Of a stretch of 8,321 nucleotides of DNA, positions 1-6,164 are shown in pieces; positions within the stretch are counted from its first letter, which is position 1; every line of letters starts with the position of its first letter. Source of the DNA: an uncultured Lachnospiraceae bacterium (GTDB lineage Bacteria; Bacillota; Clostridia; Lachnospirales; Lachnospiraceae); contig CANPZR010000104.1 in the NCBI GenBank assembly GCA_947589175.1, forward strand, positions 1 to 8,321, written 5' to 3'. A model generated the notes under the pieces. That model did no database searches. It was not told where the DNA came from and saw only the letters and a program-made list of their open reading frames with translations. Both the position numbers and the translations under genes were made by a program.

Positions 1-1193
1 GGCAGTCCGCCGCCGTGATTCACCTGCGCCGAGAGCATAAAGCGGATTTTCTCCGCCGCCTCCTCCGGCGCGAGATGAATGACGCCCTGGATGTCCTGAA
101 CCGTATCCCGGTAGCCGTAGCCGTTTCGCAGTCCGCAGTAGAGAAAGGACGCCGCTCTCGACCATGTAAATGTGATAAAGCTGTTGTAGGCGTTCCATGT
201 ATTGATCATCGCGTCAAATTCCGGGGACGGCGTCTCCACCTGGAAATGGGACAGCTTTTCGTGCCAGTTTGCCGCCAGCTCCCCGCACTCGCGCCGGCAC
301 ACTTCCTCCGGCGCCTCATAGGAGGCCAGAAGGGCCGCGCTCTCCTCCGGGGGCATTTCCCCTAACAAAAACGCGATCGTCTTTTCCTCGCCGGGCGCCA
401 GCGTCACCACCGTCGAGAGGGCGCCGCAGCTGTTCCCGTTATAATTCAGATGATTTCCCAGATCGCCATTTTCTACTCCCGCCGGATTGCTGTAATCCCG
501 GTAAGCTCCCAGAAATTCCTCCCGGTCGCCGCAGTAGGAGTCAGCCGTCGCTCCCGCCAGTCCGAAAAAGCGCTCGATCACGATTTTTTCATCCACGCTG
601 CCGGTCTGCGAGGCCACGTCCAGGTTCCCGTGAATCAGCTGGCGGATGCGGTTCTCATCGAACATCGTCCGGGAAATAAAGAGAGAGTACTGCAAATTGA
701 CTTGGTCGTTCTCGTAGTTCCCAATATTGGTAAATTCCGCGTAACCCGTCAGCGTCAGGCTGCGGGGCTTCTCCGAATTGTTCCGCACGGTCAGCTCCCA
801 CACCTCGTAGGATTTATCTAACGGCACATAGTAGACGGCCTCGCTGTGGATTCCGCTGTAATCCGCCGCGATTTTGGTATAGCCCGTGCCGTGCCTGCAC
901 TCATTTTTATAGCTGTTAAGATCTTTTCCCACCGGCTGCCACGACGCGGACCAGTAATCCTTTGTCTCATTGTCCCTCATGTAAATATATCGTCCCGGCT
1001 GGTCGAACTGGTTGAACACATAGCGCAGGATGCGCCCGTTGGCGCCGGACTTCACAAAGCTGTATCCCCCGGCGTTATTGGAAATCAACGCGCCGTATTT
1101 CGGCGATCCCAGATAATTGGCCCAGGGCTTTGGCGTGTCCGGCCGGGTGATGACGTACTCCTTTGCCTTTTCATCAAAATATCCGTACTGCAT
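1..1193 (-). CDS. GH94 disaccharide phosphorylase, cellobiose/chitobiose type (3' end outside window)
   Basis: Glycoside hydrolase family 94 enzyme, predicted to cleave a beta-linked disaccharide with inorganic phosphate into a sugar 1-phosphate and a monosaccharide in the cytoplasm. About 397 N-terminal residues are visible. The start MQYGYFDEKAKEYVITRP, then PWANYLGS, NNAGGYSF, GRYIYMRD and YWSASWQPV follow the beta-sandwich domain of cellobiose and N,N'-diacetylchitobiose phosphorylases. Near the window edge GYGYRDTVQD begins the (alpha/alpha)6 barrel. The catalytic Asp region (DWND) lies beyond the edge. Family members have roughly 800 residues, so about half is missing here. The ATG at 1193 is set by an AAGGAGGAG ribosome site at 1202-1210. 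The gene starts 15 bp after the stop of the other GH94 gene, so the two are co-transcribed. There is no signal peptide. The family call is firm. Cellobiose versus another disaccharide cannot be settled from this half. Confidence 0.93.
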   Translation of the reverse strand, partial: MQYGYFDEKAKEYVITRPDTPKPWANYLGSPKYGALISNNAGGYSFVKSGANGRILRYVFNQFDQPGRYIYMRDNETKDYWSASWQPVGKDLNSYKNECRHGTGYTKIAADYSGIHSEAVYYVPLDKSYEVWELTVRNNSEKPRSLTLTGYAEFTNIGNYENDQVNLQYSLFISRTMFDENRIRQLIHGNLDVASQTGSVDEKIVIERFFGLAGATADSYCGDREEFLGAYRDYSNPAGVENGDLGNHLNYNGNSCGALSTVVTLAPGEEKTIAFLLGEMPPEESAALLASYEAPEEVCRRECGELAANWHEKLSHFQVETPSPEFDAMINTWNAYNSFITFTWSRAASFLYCGLRNGYGYRDTVQDIQGVIHLAPEEAAEKIRFMLSAQVNHGGGL

Positions 1194-1208
1194 TTTTCTG
1201 ACTCCTCC

Positions 1209-3998
1209 TTACAATAATTCTACTACAATCTGCTGCTCTCCATCCGGCAGGCTCTCGATTTCCGCCCGACTGAGTACCGCCTTCCCGTCCACGACCGGAA
1301 CCGGCCGGATCTGCTGGGAAACGGGATCGCCCAGATAGGCTTTCCCCACGTGGCAGGTTTCCGGATCCCGGTCCGCGGGATTCGCGATCACAATGCGGAA
1401 GTTCTTCCCGGCAAAGGGAAGGACAAGCGACGCCCGCCCGGTCTCGTCAAACTGCTCCCGTACCAGCTTCGGACAGATTGCCAGATCGCCATTTTCCCCG
1501 CGCACGCCGTAGACCTCCGTGATCATGGTCAGCATATACCAGCTGGCGGCGCCGGTCAGATAGTGGTACAGTCCCCGTCCCTCGCCGTTGAAATATTCCG
1601 GAATGCCGGGGAAAATCCGGCTCGTCTCAAAGTGGAGCGCCGTCTCCGCTAACGTCCGCAGCGCCTTGTACCCCTCTCTCACAAAACCGCGCCTGTAAAG
1701 GGCGTTGGCGTACATGACCGTCATGTGGGAGAACACTGCGCCGTTTTCCTTTTCCCCATAGGCGAAGCCGAACATGCGCCCCATATCGAATTTCAGCTCG
1801 TGGAAATCCGTGTTGAGCCGGTATCCCCCGATTTCTCTCTGGTAGAGATATTGATCCGCGCTGCGGACGATTGCCCGCACCTGTTCCTCGGAGGCCGTCT
1901 GGCTCATAATGGCGAATACCTGGCCCGTCAGCATCATGCGGACGCCGCCTTCATCGGCGCTCTCCACCGGCCTTCCATGGTTGTCGTAATAGCTGTTGAA
2001 CCACCCCTCGCCTTCTCCCGCGTCGATCCACTCCTGTCCGCGGATGTGATCGGTCAGCCAGGTGGCGCGCCGCAAAAGATCCTCCGCCAGCTGCGAGACA
2101 GACACGGAAATCTTCCTGCCGCTGACGGTGTGCTGACAGCGGCGGGCATACCCCTCAAGAACTTCCTTTTTGTGGGAAATGTCTCCATAGGTACCCGAAT
2201 CGTCCGCGAGCAGCGCCCCGAACTCCTCCAGAAGCTCCACCGTCTCCTGCCCGGTCTTTTCCTCAAATTCCCACAGCAATTTTGCCAGTCTGCGGAAGTT
2301 CCCGGCGTATGCGCAGGTGAACGCCACGCTCTCGCCGCGCTCCGGCGCCATATCCAGGGCGTCGTTCCAGTCGGCTCCCCGCAGGCGGAATATGTTGTGC
2401 TCGCCCACCTCGTAAAACGCGGCCAGATGCTGGATCAGCAAGTGCTCCAGAATGCTTCCGGTATAGACTTCGCCGCTCTCCGTGAGCTGTCTGTTCCCCT
2501 GGCTCTCCTCCCAGGCGCCGTCCGTCTCCGTGCCCCGCATCGCCTGCGGATCTTTAAAATACGTGACGGGGGCGTTCAGAATCTCGATGTCTCCGGTCTG
2601 GTCGATATACAGCTCCGTCGTCATAAACGGCCACAGGGCGTGATCCATCCACACTCTGGCGATTCCGTTCCGGTCGGCCACAAATTCCCCGACGCCGTCC
2701 CCAATAATCGTGGCGTTAGTTCCGTCGATCCGGACGCCGCCATAATTGGCCTGGATCATTTCTCCGACGCCGGAGGGATCCATCAAAAGCAGAGACAGGC
2801 AGTCCTGCCAGAGATCGCGCCAGCCCCGGCCTCCCCGGCCGTAATCGTGGTGCGGCAAAAAGGAGCAGCCGTAAATTCTGCGCAAAAACGGCTGAAAGCT
2901 GATCCACCGCATCAGGCGGTCAAAATCGGCGTCTCCTGTGTAATATCTGACATTGACCTTCTCCTGCCAGTAACGCTTCATGTCGCTAAGGGCCTTTTTC
3001 ACCTGCGCGGACGCGGGATAAGCGGCAAGGATTCTGTCTATTTCTTCTTTTTCCTCCGCAATTCCTGACAGGATAACATACTCCGCGCTCTCGCCGGGCG
3101 CCAGCGTAACAGGAGAAAACTCAATTCCTCCCATGGCCTCCCGGCCATCCACAGCCGCGCCGGGCCCCGCTCCTGGAGCCGCCCCATAAACGGCTCTGGG
3201 ATGAAGAAATGTGCCGCCCTCTCCGATAAAGGAATCCACAGTGGGATAAAAGCAGGCGGGCGCGCCCCCATGGCCCTCAGCGCCCAGCACATAATATATG
3301 CGGCGATTCTCCCGGTGGCCCTTCTCGTCAAAGGACAGGGTCGGCTTCACCAGCACGCCGTGCTCTTCCACCCGGATGCGGTGCAGCATGGACGTCACGT
3401 TCCTGTGATCTCGTATATTATCCGCGCTCCTGCCGTAAATGGGGATAGCGGCCACGCCGATCACGGTCTGCGCCTTGTCCCCCGTATTCGTAATCCGGAC
3501 AAGCTGTATCTCCACATTTTCAGAAACCGGAACGAACGACGTAATTTCCGCGCAAAGTCCCTGCTCATCGGATTCGCGCCGCACGCTCTGCCACATGAGC
3601 CCCGCCGTCAGCACGCTCTTTTCCTGCCTGTCCGTAAAGCGGGCGGCCTCCTGCTCCGCCGACGTCCCCGTGGCGGACCAGCACCCCTGTTCCGTCACGC
3701 ACCAGAAATTTCTCGTGCTCCGGCTTGTGTGTAAATTCTCCGACGAGACAGGCTCAAGCAGAAAAGCCTCCTGATCCAGCTTGCAGTCGCCGCCGAGAGA
3801 CGGCGTCACCGCGCTCTTTAATCCGGCCTCCCCGGCCAGCGGAAAGTACAGGCCCGTCACCTCCTCCGGATTCTCCAGCCGGAAAGTTCCGTCGTCATCT
3901 AAAAACTCAACATTTTTTAGTGATTTATTTTTCCAGAAAATATTTTTTGCTGACAAAATTTTTGCCTCCGCGGAATTTAATTTCGCTGCCTCCTTCAT
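1209..3998 (-). CDS. GH94 phosphorylase, laminaribiose/beta-1,3-oligoglucan phosphorylase-like
   Basis: A 929-residue GH94 enzyme. It is longer than cellobiose phosphorylases (about 800) and close to the roughly 910 residues I recall for laminaribiose phosphorylases. Residues about 50-300 form the N-terminal beta-rich domain (YFPLAGEAG, SVTPSLGGD-type segment, RNFWCVTEQG, IYGRSADNIRDHRNVTS). The helical barrel starts near residue 360 and has GGRGWRDLWQDCLSLL. DWND at residues 543-546 carries the proposed general-acid Asp of GH94. The ATG at 3998 overlaps the GH16 stop as ATGA and has its own AAGGAGGGG site at about 4004-4012. With the GH16 endo-beta-1,3-glucanase immediately upstream, the best guess is phosphorolysis of laminari-oligosaccharides to glucose 1-phosphate. 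This substrate comes from length, remembered family sequence and context, not from a diagnostic residue; beta-1,2- or beta-1,4-glucan specificity remains possible. There is no signal peptide, so the enzyme is cytoplasmic. Confidence 0.9.
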   Translation of the reverse strand: MKEAAKLNSAEAKILSAKNIFWKNKSLKNVEFLDDDGTFRLENPEEVTGLYFPLAGEAGLKSAVTPSLGGDCKLDQEAFLLEPVSSENLHTSRSTRNFWCVTEQGCWSATGTSAEQEAARFTDRQEKSVLTAGLMWQSVRRESDEQGLCAEITSFVPVSENVEIQLVRITNTGDKAQTVIGVAAIPIYGRSADNIRDHRNVTSMLHRIRVEEHGVLVKPTLSFDEKGHRENRRIYYVLGAEGHGGAPACFYPTVDSFIGEGGTFLHPRAVYGAAPGAGPGAAVDGREAMGGIEFSPVTLAPGESAEYVILSGIAEEKEEIDRILAAYPASAQVKKALSDMKRYWQEKVNVRYYTGDADFDRLMRWISFQPFLRRIYGCSFLPHHDYGRGGRGWRDLWQDCLSLLLMDPSGVGEMIQANYGGVRIDGTNATIIGDGVGEFVADRNGIARVWMDHALWPFMTTELYIDQTGDIEILNAPVTYFKDPQAMRGTETDGAWEESQGNRQLTESGEVYTGSILEHLLIQHLAAFYEVGEHNIFRLRGADWNDALDMAPERGESVAFTCAYAGNFRRLAKLLWEFEEKTGQETVELLEEFGALLADDSGTYGDISHKKEVLEGYARRCQHTVSGRKISVSVSQLAEDLLRRATWLTDHIRGQEWIDAGEGEGWFNSYYDNHGRPVESADEGGVRMMLTGQVFAIMSQTASEEQVRAIVRSADQYLYQREIGGYRLNTDFHELKFDMGRMFGFAYGEKENGAVFSHMTVMYANALYRRGFVREGYKALRTLAETALHFETSRIFPGIPEYFNGEGRGLYHYLTGAASWYMLTMITEVYGVRGENGDLAICPKLVREQFDETGRASLVLPFAGKNFRIVIANPADRDPETCHVGKAYLGDPVSQQIRPVPVVDGKAVLSRAEIESLPDGEQQIVVELL

Positions 3999-4774
3999 GA
4001 CTGCCCCTCCTTCTGATATACTCTGACCGCATCCACCTCAAACACGGCGTTTTCAAAATCCGTCGTCTCATCCGGGTATCCCACCCAGCTTCCGCCCACG
4101 GCCAGGTTCAGAATCAGATTCATATTGTGGTCAAAGGGCGCGGGATACAGATTGGCTTTTCCATCGGCCTCCACGGAGTACCAGTCCCTCGCCTCGTGAT
4201 ACAGCTTGCCGTCTACATACCAGCGCAGGACGTCCGGTTCCCAGAGAAGGGCAAAATCATGAAATTCCCCGTCAAAGCTCCCCTGCTCCAGCGCGATGGA
4301 GCCCTGGTTCTGCTCGTGCGGAAGCCCGTAGTGAATGGTCCCGTAATTCACCTTCGTGTCGTCGCACTTGACCTCCATGATGTCGATTTCCCCGCAGACC
4401 GGCCAGGAGCCGTGTACCCCGTCCTCCTCCGTGGCCAGCAGCCAGAAGGCAGGCAGAAAGCCTTTTCCCGCCGGTACGCGCAGCCTTGCCTCAAAAATTC
4501 CATATGTAAAATCGTGCTTGTATCTTGTATTGATCCGTCCGGACGTGTAGCTGCGGCTGCCATCCTCTCCGATCGTCTCAATAGCACGGAGCATCAGCTT
4601 TCCGTCCCGCAGAAAAATATTTTCCTCGGAATCCACATATCGCTGCAGCTCCTCGTTGACCCAGCCGGGCTCGTGCAGCTCCACATTCCAGTTATCCCGG
4701 TTCAGCGTCTCCCCCTCAAACCGGTCCTCAAACACCAGCCGATATCCCTCATAGGACAATCTGTCTTTTTTCAT
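3995..4774 (-). CDS. GH16 endo-beta-1,3-glucanase (laminarinase type), cytoplasmic
   Basis: A 259-residue single-domain glycoside hydrolase of family 16. The catalytic motif EIDIME lies at residues 129-134, with E129 as nucleophile, D131 as helper and E134 as acid/base. Further GH16 features are the N-terminal LVFEDRFEGETLNRDNW, GRINTRYKHDFTYGIFEARL, AFWLLATEE, HDFALLWEPDVLRWYVDG, and the C-terminal NLILNLAVGGSWVGYPDE. This set fits the beta-1,3-glucanase branch. Unlike most laminarinases it has no signal peptide (it starts MKKDRLSYEGY) and no carbohydrate-binding module, so it should act inside the cell on imported oligosaccharides. The ATG at 4774 follows a CGGAGG site at 4780-4785. The stop overlaps the next gene's ATG (ATGA at 3995-3998), which suggests translational coupling to the GH94 phosphorylase. 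Lichenase-like mixed-linkage activity is possible; family membership is secure. Confidence 0.93.
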   Translation of the reverse strand: MKKDRLSYEGYRLVFEDRFEGETLNRDNWNVELHEPGWVNEELQRYVDSEENIFLRDGKLMLRAIETIGEDGSRSYTSGRINTRYKHDFTYGIFEARLRVPAGKGFLPAFWLLATEEDGVHGSWPVCGEIDIMEVKCDDTKVNYGTIHYGLPHEQNQGSIALEQGSFDGEFHDFALLWEPDVLRWYVDGKLYHEARDWYSVEADGKANLYPAPFDHNMNLILNLAVGGSWVGYPDETTDFENAVFEVDAVRVYQKEGQS

Positions 4775-4789
4775 CCAAACCTCCGTTCC

Positions 4790-4807
4790 GGCGCGATGGC
4801 ACGCGCC
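4790..4807. promoter_or_regulatory. GC-rich hairpin just upstream of the GH16 ribosome site
   Basis: A perfect inverted repeat, GGCGCG-ATGGCA-CGCGCC, sits in the 142-bp gap between the DUF624 and GH16 genes and ends 4 bp upstream of the GH16 ribosome binding site on the minus strand. In the operon transcript it would form a 6-bp, all-GC stem with a 6-nt loop. It could be an mRNA processing or stability element, or a protein-binding dyad. No U-run follows it on the minus strand, so it is not a terminator for the operon. The rest of the gap (4808-4916) is purine-rich on the coding strand, and I see no other element in it. Confidence 0.4.
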
Positions 4808-4916
4808 CTGTTATTTTACTTTATATTTCATCTCTCCACGCCCACTCGTCCACGCACGCCGCATCTTCTCTTCTCCCCATTTACGCTCCCTTTTCTTCTG
4901 TATATCCCTTTTTCCG

Positions 4917-5531
4917 CTATCCCTCCAAAATCCGATTCAAGTAGAAAGAATTCGCATAGGCGGACGCCGCCGCCCCCACAAGCAGCCACACTCCCACAAC
5001 ATATCCCCACAGCGACGGGAGAAAAACCCCGACAAGCAGCGGCAGAATATTGATAAATGTCACAAAAAATGTCACCGGCAGATGGACTACCGAAAGCCGC
5101 AAAGCGTTTCCCATGTGCCGCGTGAAACGGTTTTCATAGCGGGACAGCAGGGGAAAAACATAGGACAAAAGCGCCGTCAGAAAAACGCTCACAATCGCCA
5201 GAATCACAAAAATATAGGGAGAAAAAATAAGCGTTTCGGCATAGAGCGCGTACCGAAGAATCGCTATCAGCAGAATATCCACAAACATCAGGATGGTAGC
5301 CGGGGTCGATGCGACAAAGCCGTCCCGGAACGCGCGGAAAAAATCCTTCACAATGGAATCATCCTCGCCCCGCCACATTTTGAGCGTTACAGAATACAGC
5401 GCCGTAATCGCCGCCCCCGAACATACTATAGTCATGCACAAAAGTACCAGCAGCACATTTAAAATCATCAGGTCGCATACTCTTGTGAGAAAACGTATAA
5501 ATGGATTGTCCGGCTGAAACCATTTCTTCAT
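4917..5531 (-). CDS. DUF624 (YesL-like) integral membrane protein
   Basis: A 204-residue membrane protein of the DUF624/YesL family, whose genes typically sit beside oligosaccharide ABC transporters and glycosidases in Firmicutes. Its biochemical role is not established. Five hydrophobic stretches are visible at about residues 20-46, 73-97, 102-129, 148-170 and 172-194. The family-typical stretch between the first two reads ITALYSVTLKMWRGED followed by VKDFFRAFRDGF. The ATG at 5531 lies 7 nt from a GGAGG ribosome site at 5539-5543. It is the first gene of the minus-strand glucan operon in this window, 142 bp ahead of the GH16 gene, and has a likely promoter about 60 bp upstream. A diverged fragment of a second copy occurs at 7737-7778. 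Family assignment is strong; the role in glucan uptake is inferred from context. Confidence 0.85.
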   Translation of the reverse strand: MKKWFQPDNPFIRFLTRVCDLMILNVLLVLLCMTIVCSGAAITALYSVTLKMWRGEDDSIVKDFFRAFRDGFVASTPATILMFVDILLIAILRYALYAETLIFSPYIFVILAIVSVFLTALLSYVFPLLSRYENRFTRHMGNALRLSVVHLPVTFFVTFINILPLLVGVFLPSLWGYVVGVWLLVGAAASAYANSFYLNRILEG

Positions 5532-5561
5532 CCTGCCGCCTCCTCTCTCCGCATAATTAAT

Positions 5562-5608
5562 AAGGACTCCATGGCTTTTATATCTTTATTATAGCCTCTG
5601 GAGTCCTT
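5562..5608. promoter_or_regulatory. Operator-like dyad flanking the DUF624 operon -10 box
   Basis: Arms AAGGACTCCA (5562-5571) and TGGAGTCCTT (5599-5608) form a perfect 10-bp inverted repeat, extended after a 1-2 nt mismatch by GGC/GCC. The AT-rich 18-bp centre holds the TATAAT of the promoter listed next. There is no T-run on either side, and transcription from that TATAAT would begin inside the dyad, so a terminator is less likely than a regulator-binding site. The arms are about 37 bp apart centre to centre, wider than a usual LacI-type operator, so two separate half-sites are possible. No regulator gene is in the window. Confidence 0.5.
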
Positions 5609-5615
5609 CTGTTAT
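5588..5615 (-). promoter_or_regulatory. Probable sigma-A promoter of the glucan operon
   Basis: On the minus strand, TATAAT (5588-5593) matches the -10 consensus exactly. ATAACA (5610-5615) matches four of six -35 positions with a 16-bp spacer. Predicted transcription starts near 5581, leaving a leader of about 50 nt before the DUF624 ATG at 5531. The -35 box is weak, which would fit an activated or repressed sugar operon. The surrounding dyad supports regulation. Confidence 0.5.
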
Positions 5616-5652
5616 ATCAGAAAAATATCCGAAAATGTTAAATTTTTAGTCA

Positions 5653-5734
5653 ACTGCTGCCATCCTTTCAGAACGACAGCTTCCTCTCTACCCGGACCGG
5701 CGCCTTCACATATCCGGCAAAATCGTCCCCGTCC
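5653..5734. repeat. 82-bp direct repeat, left copy
   Basis: Matches 7777-7858 in 80 of 82 positions, in the same orientation and offset by 2124 bp. The differences are at 5666 (T versus C) and 5679 (G versus A). The repeat covers the last 22 codons and stop of the hydrolase gene plus about 15 bp downstream; the 5679 difference is synonymous (CTG versus TTG leucine). The two copies flank the restriction-modification segment. Recombination between them would delete that segment and leave the hydrolase gene intact next to the glucan operon. Confidence 0.95.
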
Positions 5735-5769
5735 TTGATTCGAATACTGCTCTGGGTAAATACTTCAAG
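5668..5769 (-). pseudogene. Remnant of a second MBL-fold hydrolase gene, internally deleted
   Basis: Thirty-three codons plus TGA remain open on the minus strand. The first part reads LEVFTQSSIRIKDG, which resembles the N-terminus of this MBL-fold family, where a QSSIRI-type segment precedes the first zinc motif. It joins in frame to DDFAGYVKAPVRVERKLSF, identical to the C-terminus of the intact gene at 7792. Everything between, including HxHxDH and the GGTYTM and PTHYGS regions, is missing, and no ATG precedes the fragment: the upstream frame reaches a TGA with no start. The join lies at GACGGGGAC, a likely short-homology deletion point. The C-terminal identity is certain. The N-terminal assignment rests on memory of the family, because the intact gene's own N-terminus is outside the window. 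Confidence 0.75.
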
Positions 5770-5792
5770 AAAAAAGTATTGGATATATATTA

Positions 5793-5821
5793 TTGAAATT
5801 TCCCGTCAAGTATACTACAAT
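5793..5821 (+). promoter_or_regulatory. Strong sigma-A-type promoter ahead of the R-M remnant
   Basis: TTGAAA (5793-5798) and TACAAT (5816-5821) each match five of six consensus bases and are separated by exactly 17 bp. Transcription should start near 5828, just before the surviving endonuclease coding region, and run into the methyltransferase. It would let the methyltransferase be expressed although the 5' part of the endonuclease gene is gone. Confidence 0.6.
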
Positions 5822-5840
5822 ATATTTTATATTTTTATAG

Positions 5841-6164
5841 TTACGTTTCAGCGAAGGAAGCGCCCATGACGTACAGTTACAACCGCTTGTAGGAACTGCC
5901 ATCATGCCGCTTTCAGCACAATCAGGCGATATGCCTTTGTTGTTAGAAGCAAAGTCCGCAGGTGATTTTACCAATGTAAACAAACGCCGTAAAGAAGAAG
6001 CTGTTAAAATGCAGCAATTAAGAAACACCTACGGTAATAGCGTTTCTTATTCCCTGTTTTTATGCGGATACTTTGATTCCGGGTATTTGGGATATGAAGC
6101 AGCAGAGGGGATAGACTGGATATGGGAACACAGAATAAACGATTTAGAACAATTAGGAATATGA
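5841..6164 (+). pseudogene. XamI-like type II restriction endonuclease, C-terminal remnant
   Basis: The open frame after a TAG at 5838 encodes 107 residues resembling the C-terminal part of XamI-family restriction endonucleases, by my recollection of that family. Visible features are GSAHDVQLQPLVGTAIMPL, a PD-(D/E)XK-type LLLEAKSAGDF with the E-x-K pair, the basic NKRRKEEA segment, LRNTYG, and FLCGYFDSGYLGYEAAEGID. Intact family members are several hundred residues, so more than half the protein, its N-terminal part, is lost. The first in-frame ATG is at 5904, behind a TAGGAA site, and would give 86 residues; this could be translated but should not cut DNA. The stop overlaps the methyltransferase ATG as ATGA (6161-6164), the normal arrangement of a coupled R-M pair. 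It is most likely a decayed endonuclease. Confidence 0.75.

Noticed and set aside
458..1495. 15-bp sequence CAGATCGCCATTTTC present twice (near 460 and near 1482)
   Set aside because: Both copies encode the peptide ENGDL in the two GH94 genes. A short coincidence of codons explains it better than a repeat element.
1725..3068. 447-codon open frame on the plus strand
   Set aside because: It is antisense to the 929-residue GH94 gene in GC-rich DNA, has no recognisable domain, and the opposite strand encodes a clear enzyme.
4127..5053. 308-codon open frame on the plus strand
   Set aside because: It runs antisense across the GH16 gene, the gap and the end of the DUF624 gene. Its composition is that of an antisense shadow and it matches no family I know.
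5759..5780. Hairpin AATACTT/AAGTATT as a possible mobile-element end
   Set aside because: The stem is only 7 AT-rich pairs, one arm lies in the hydrolase remnant coding sequence, and no matching end exists at the right border.
5765..6028. 87-codon minus-strand frame opposite the endonuclease remnant
   Set aside because: It is a shadow of the plus-strand XamI-like sequence, with no start context or domain.
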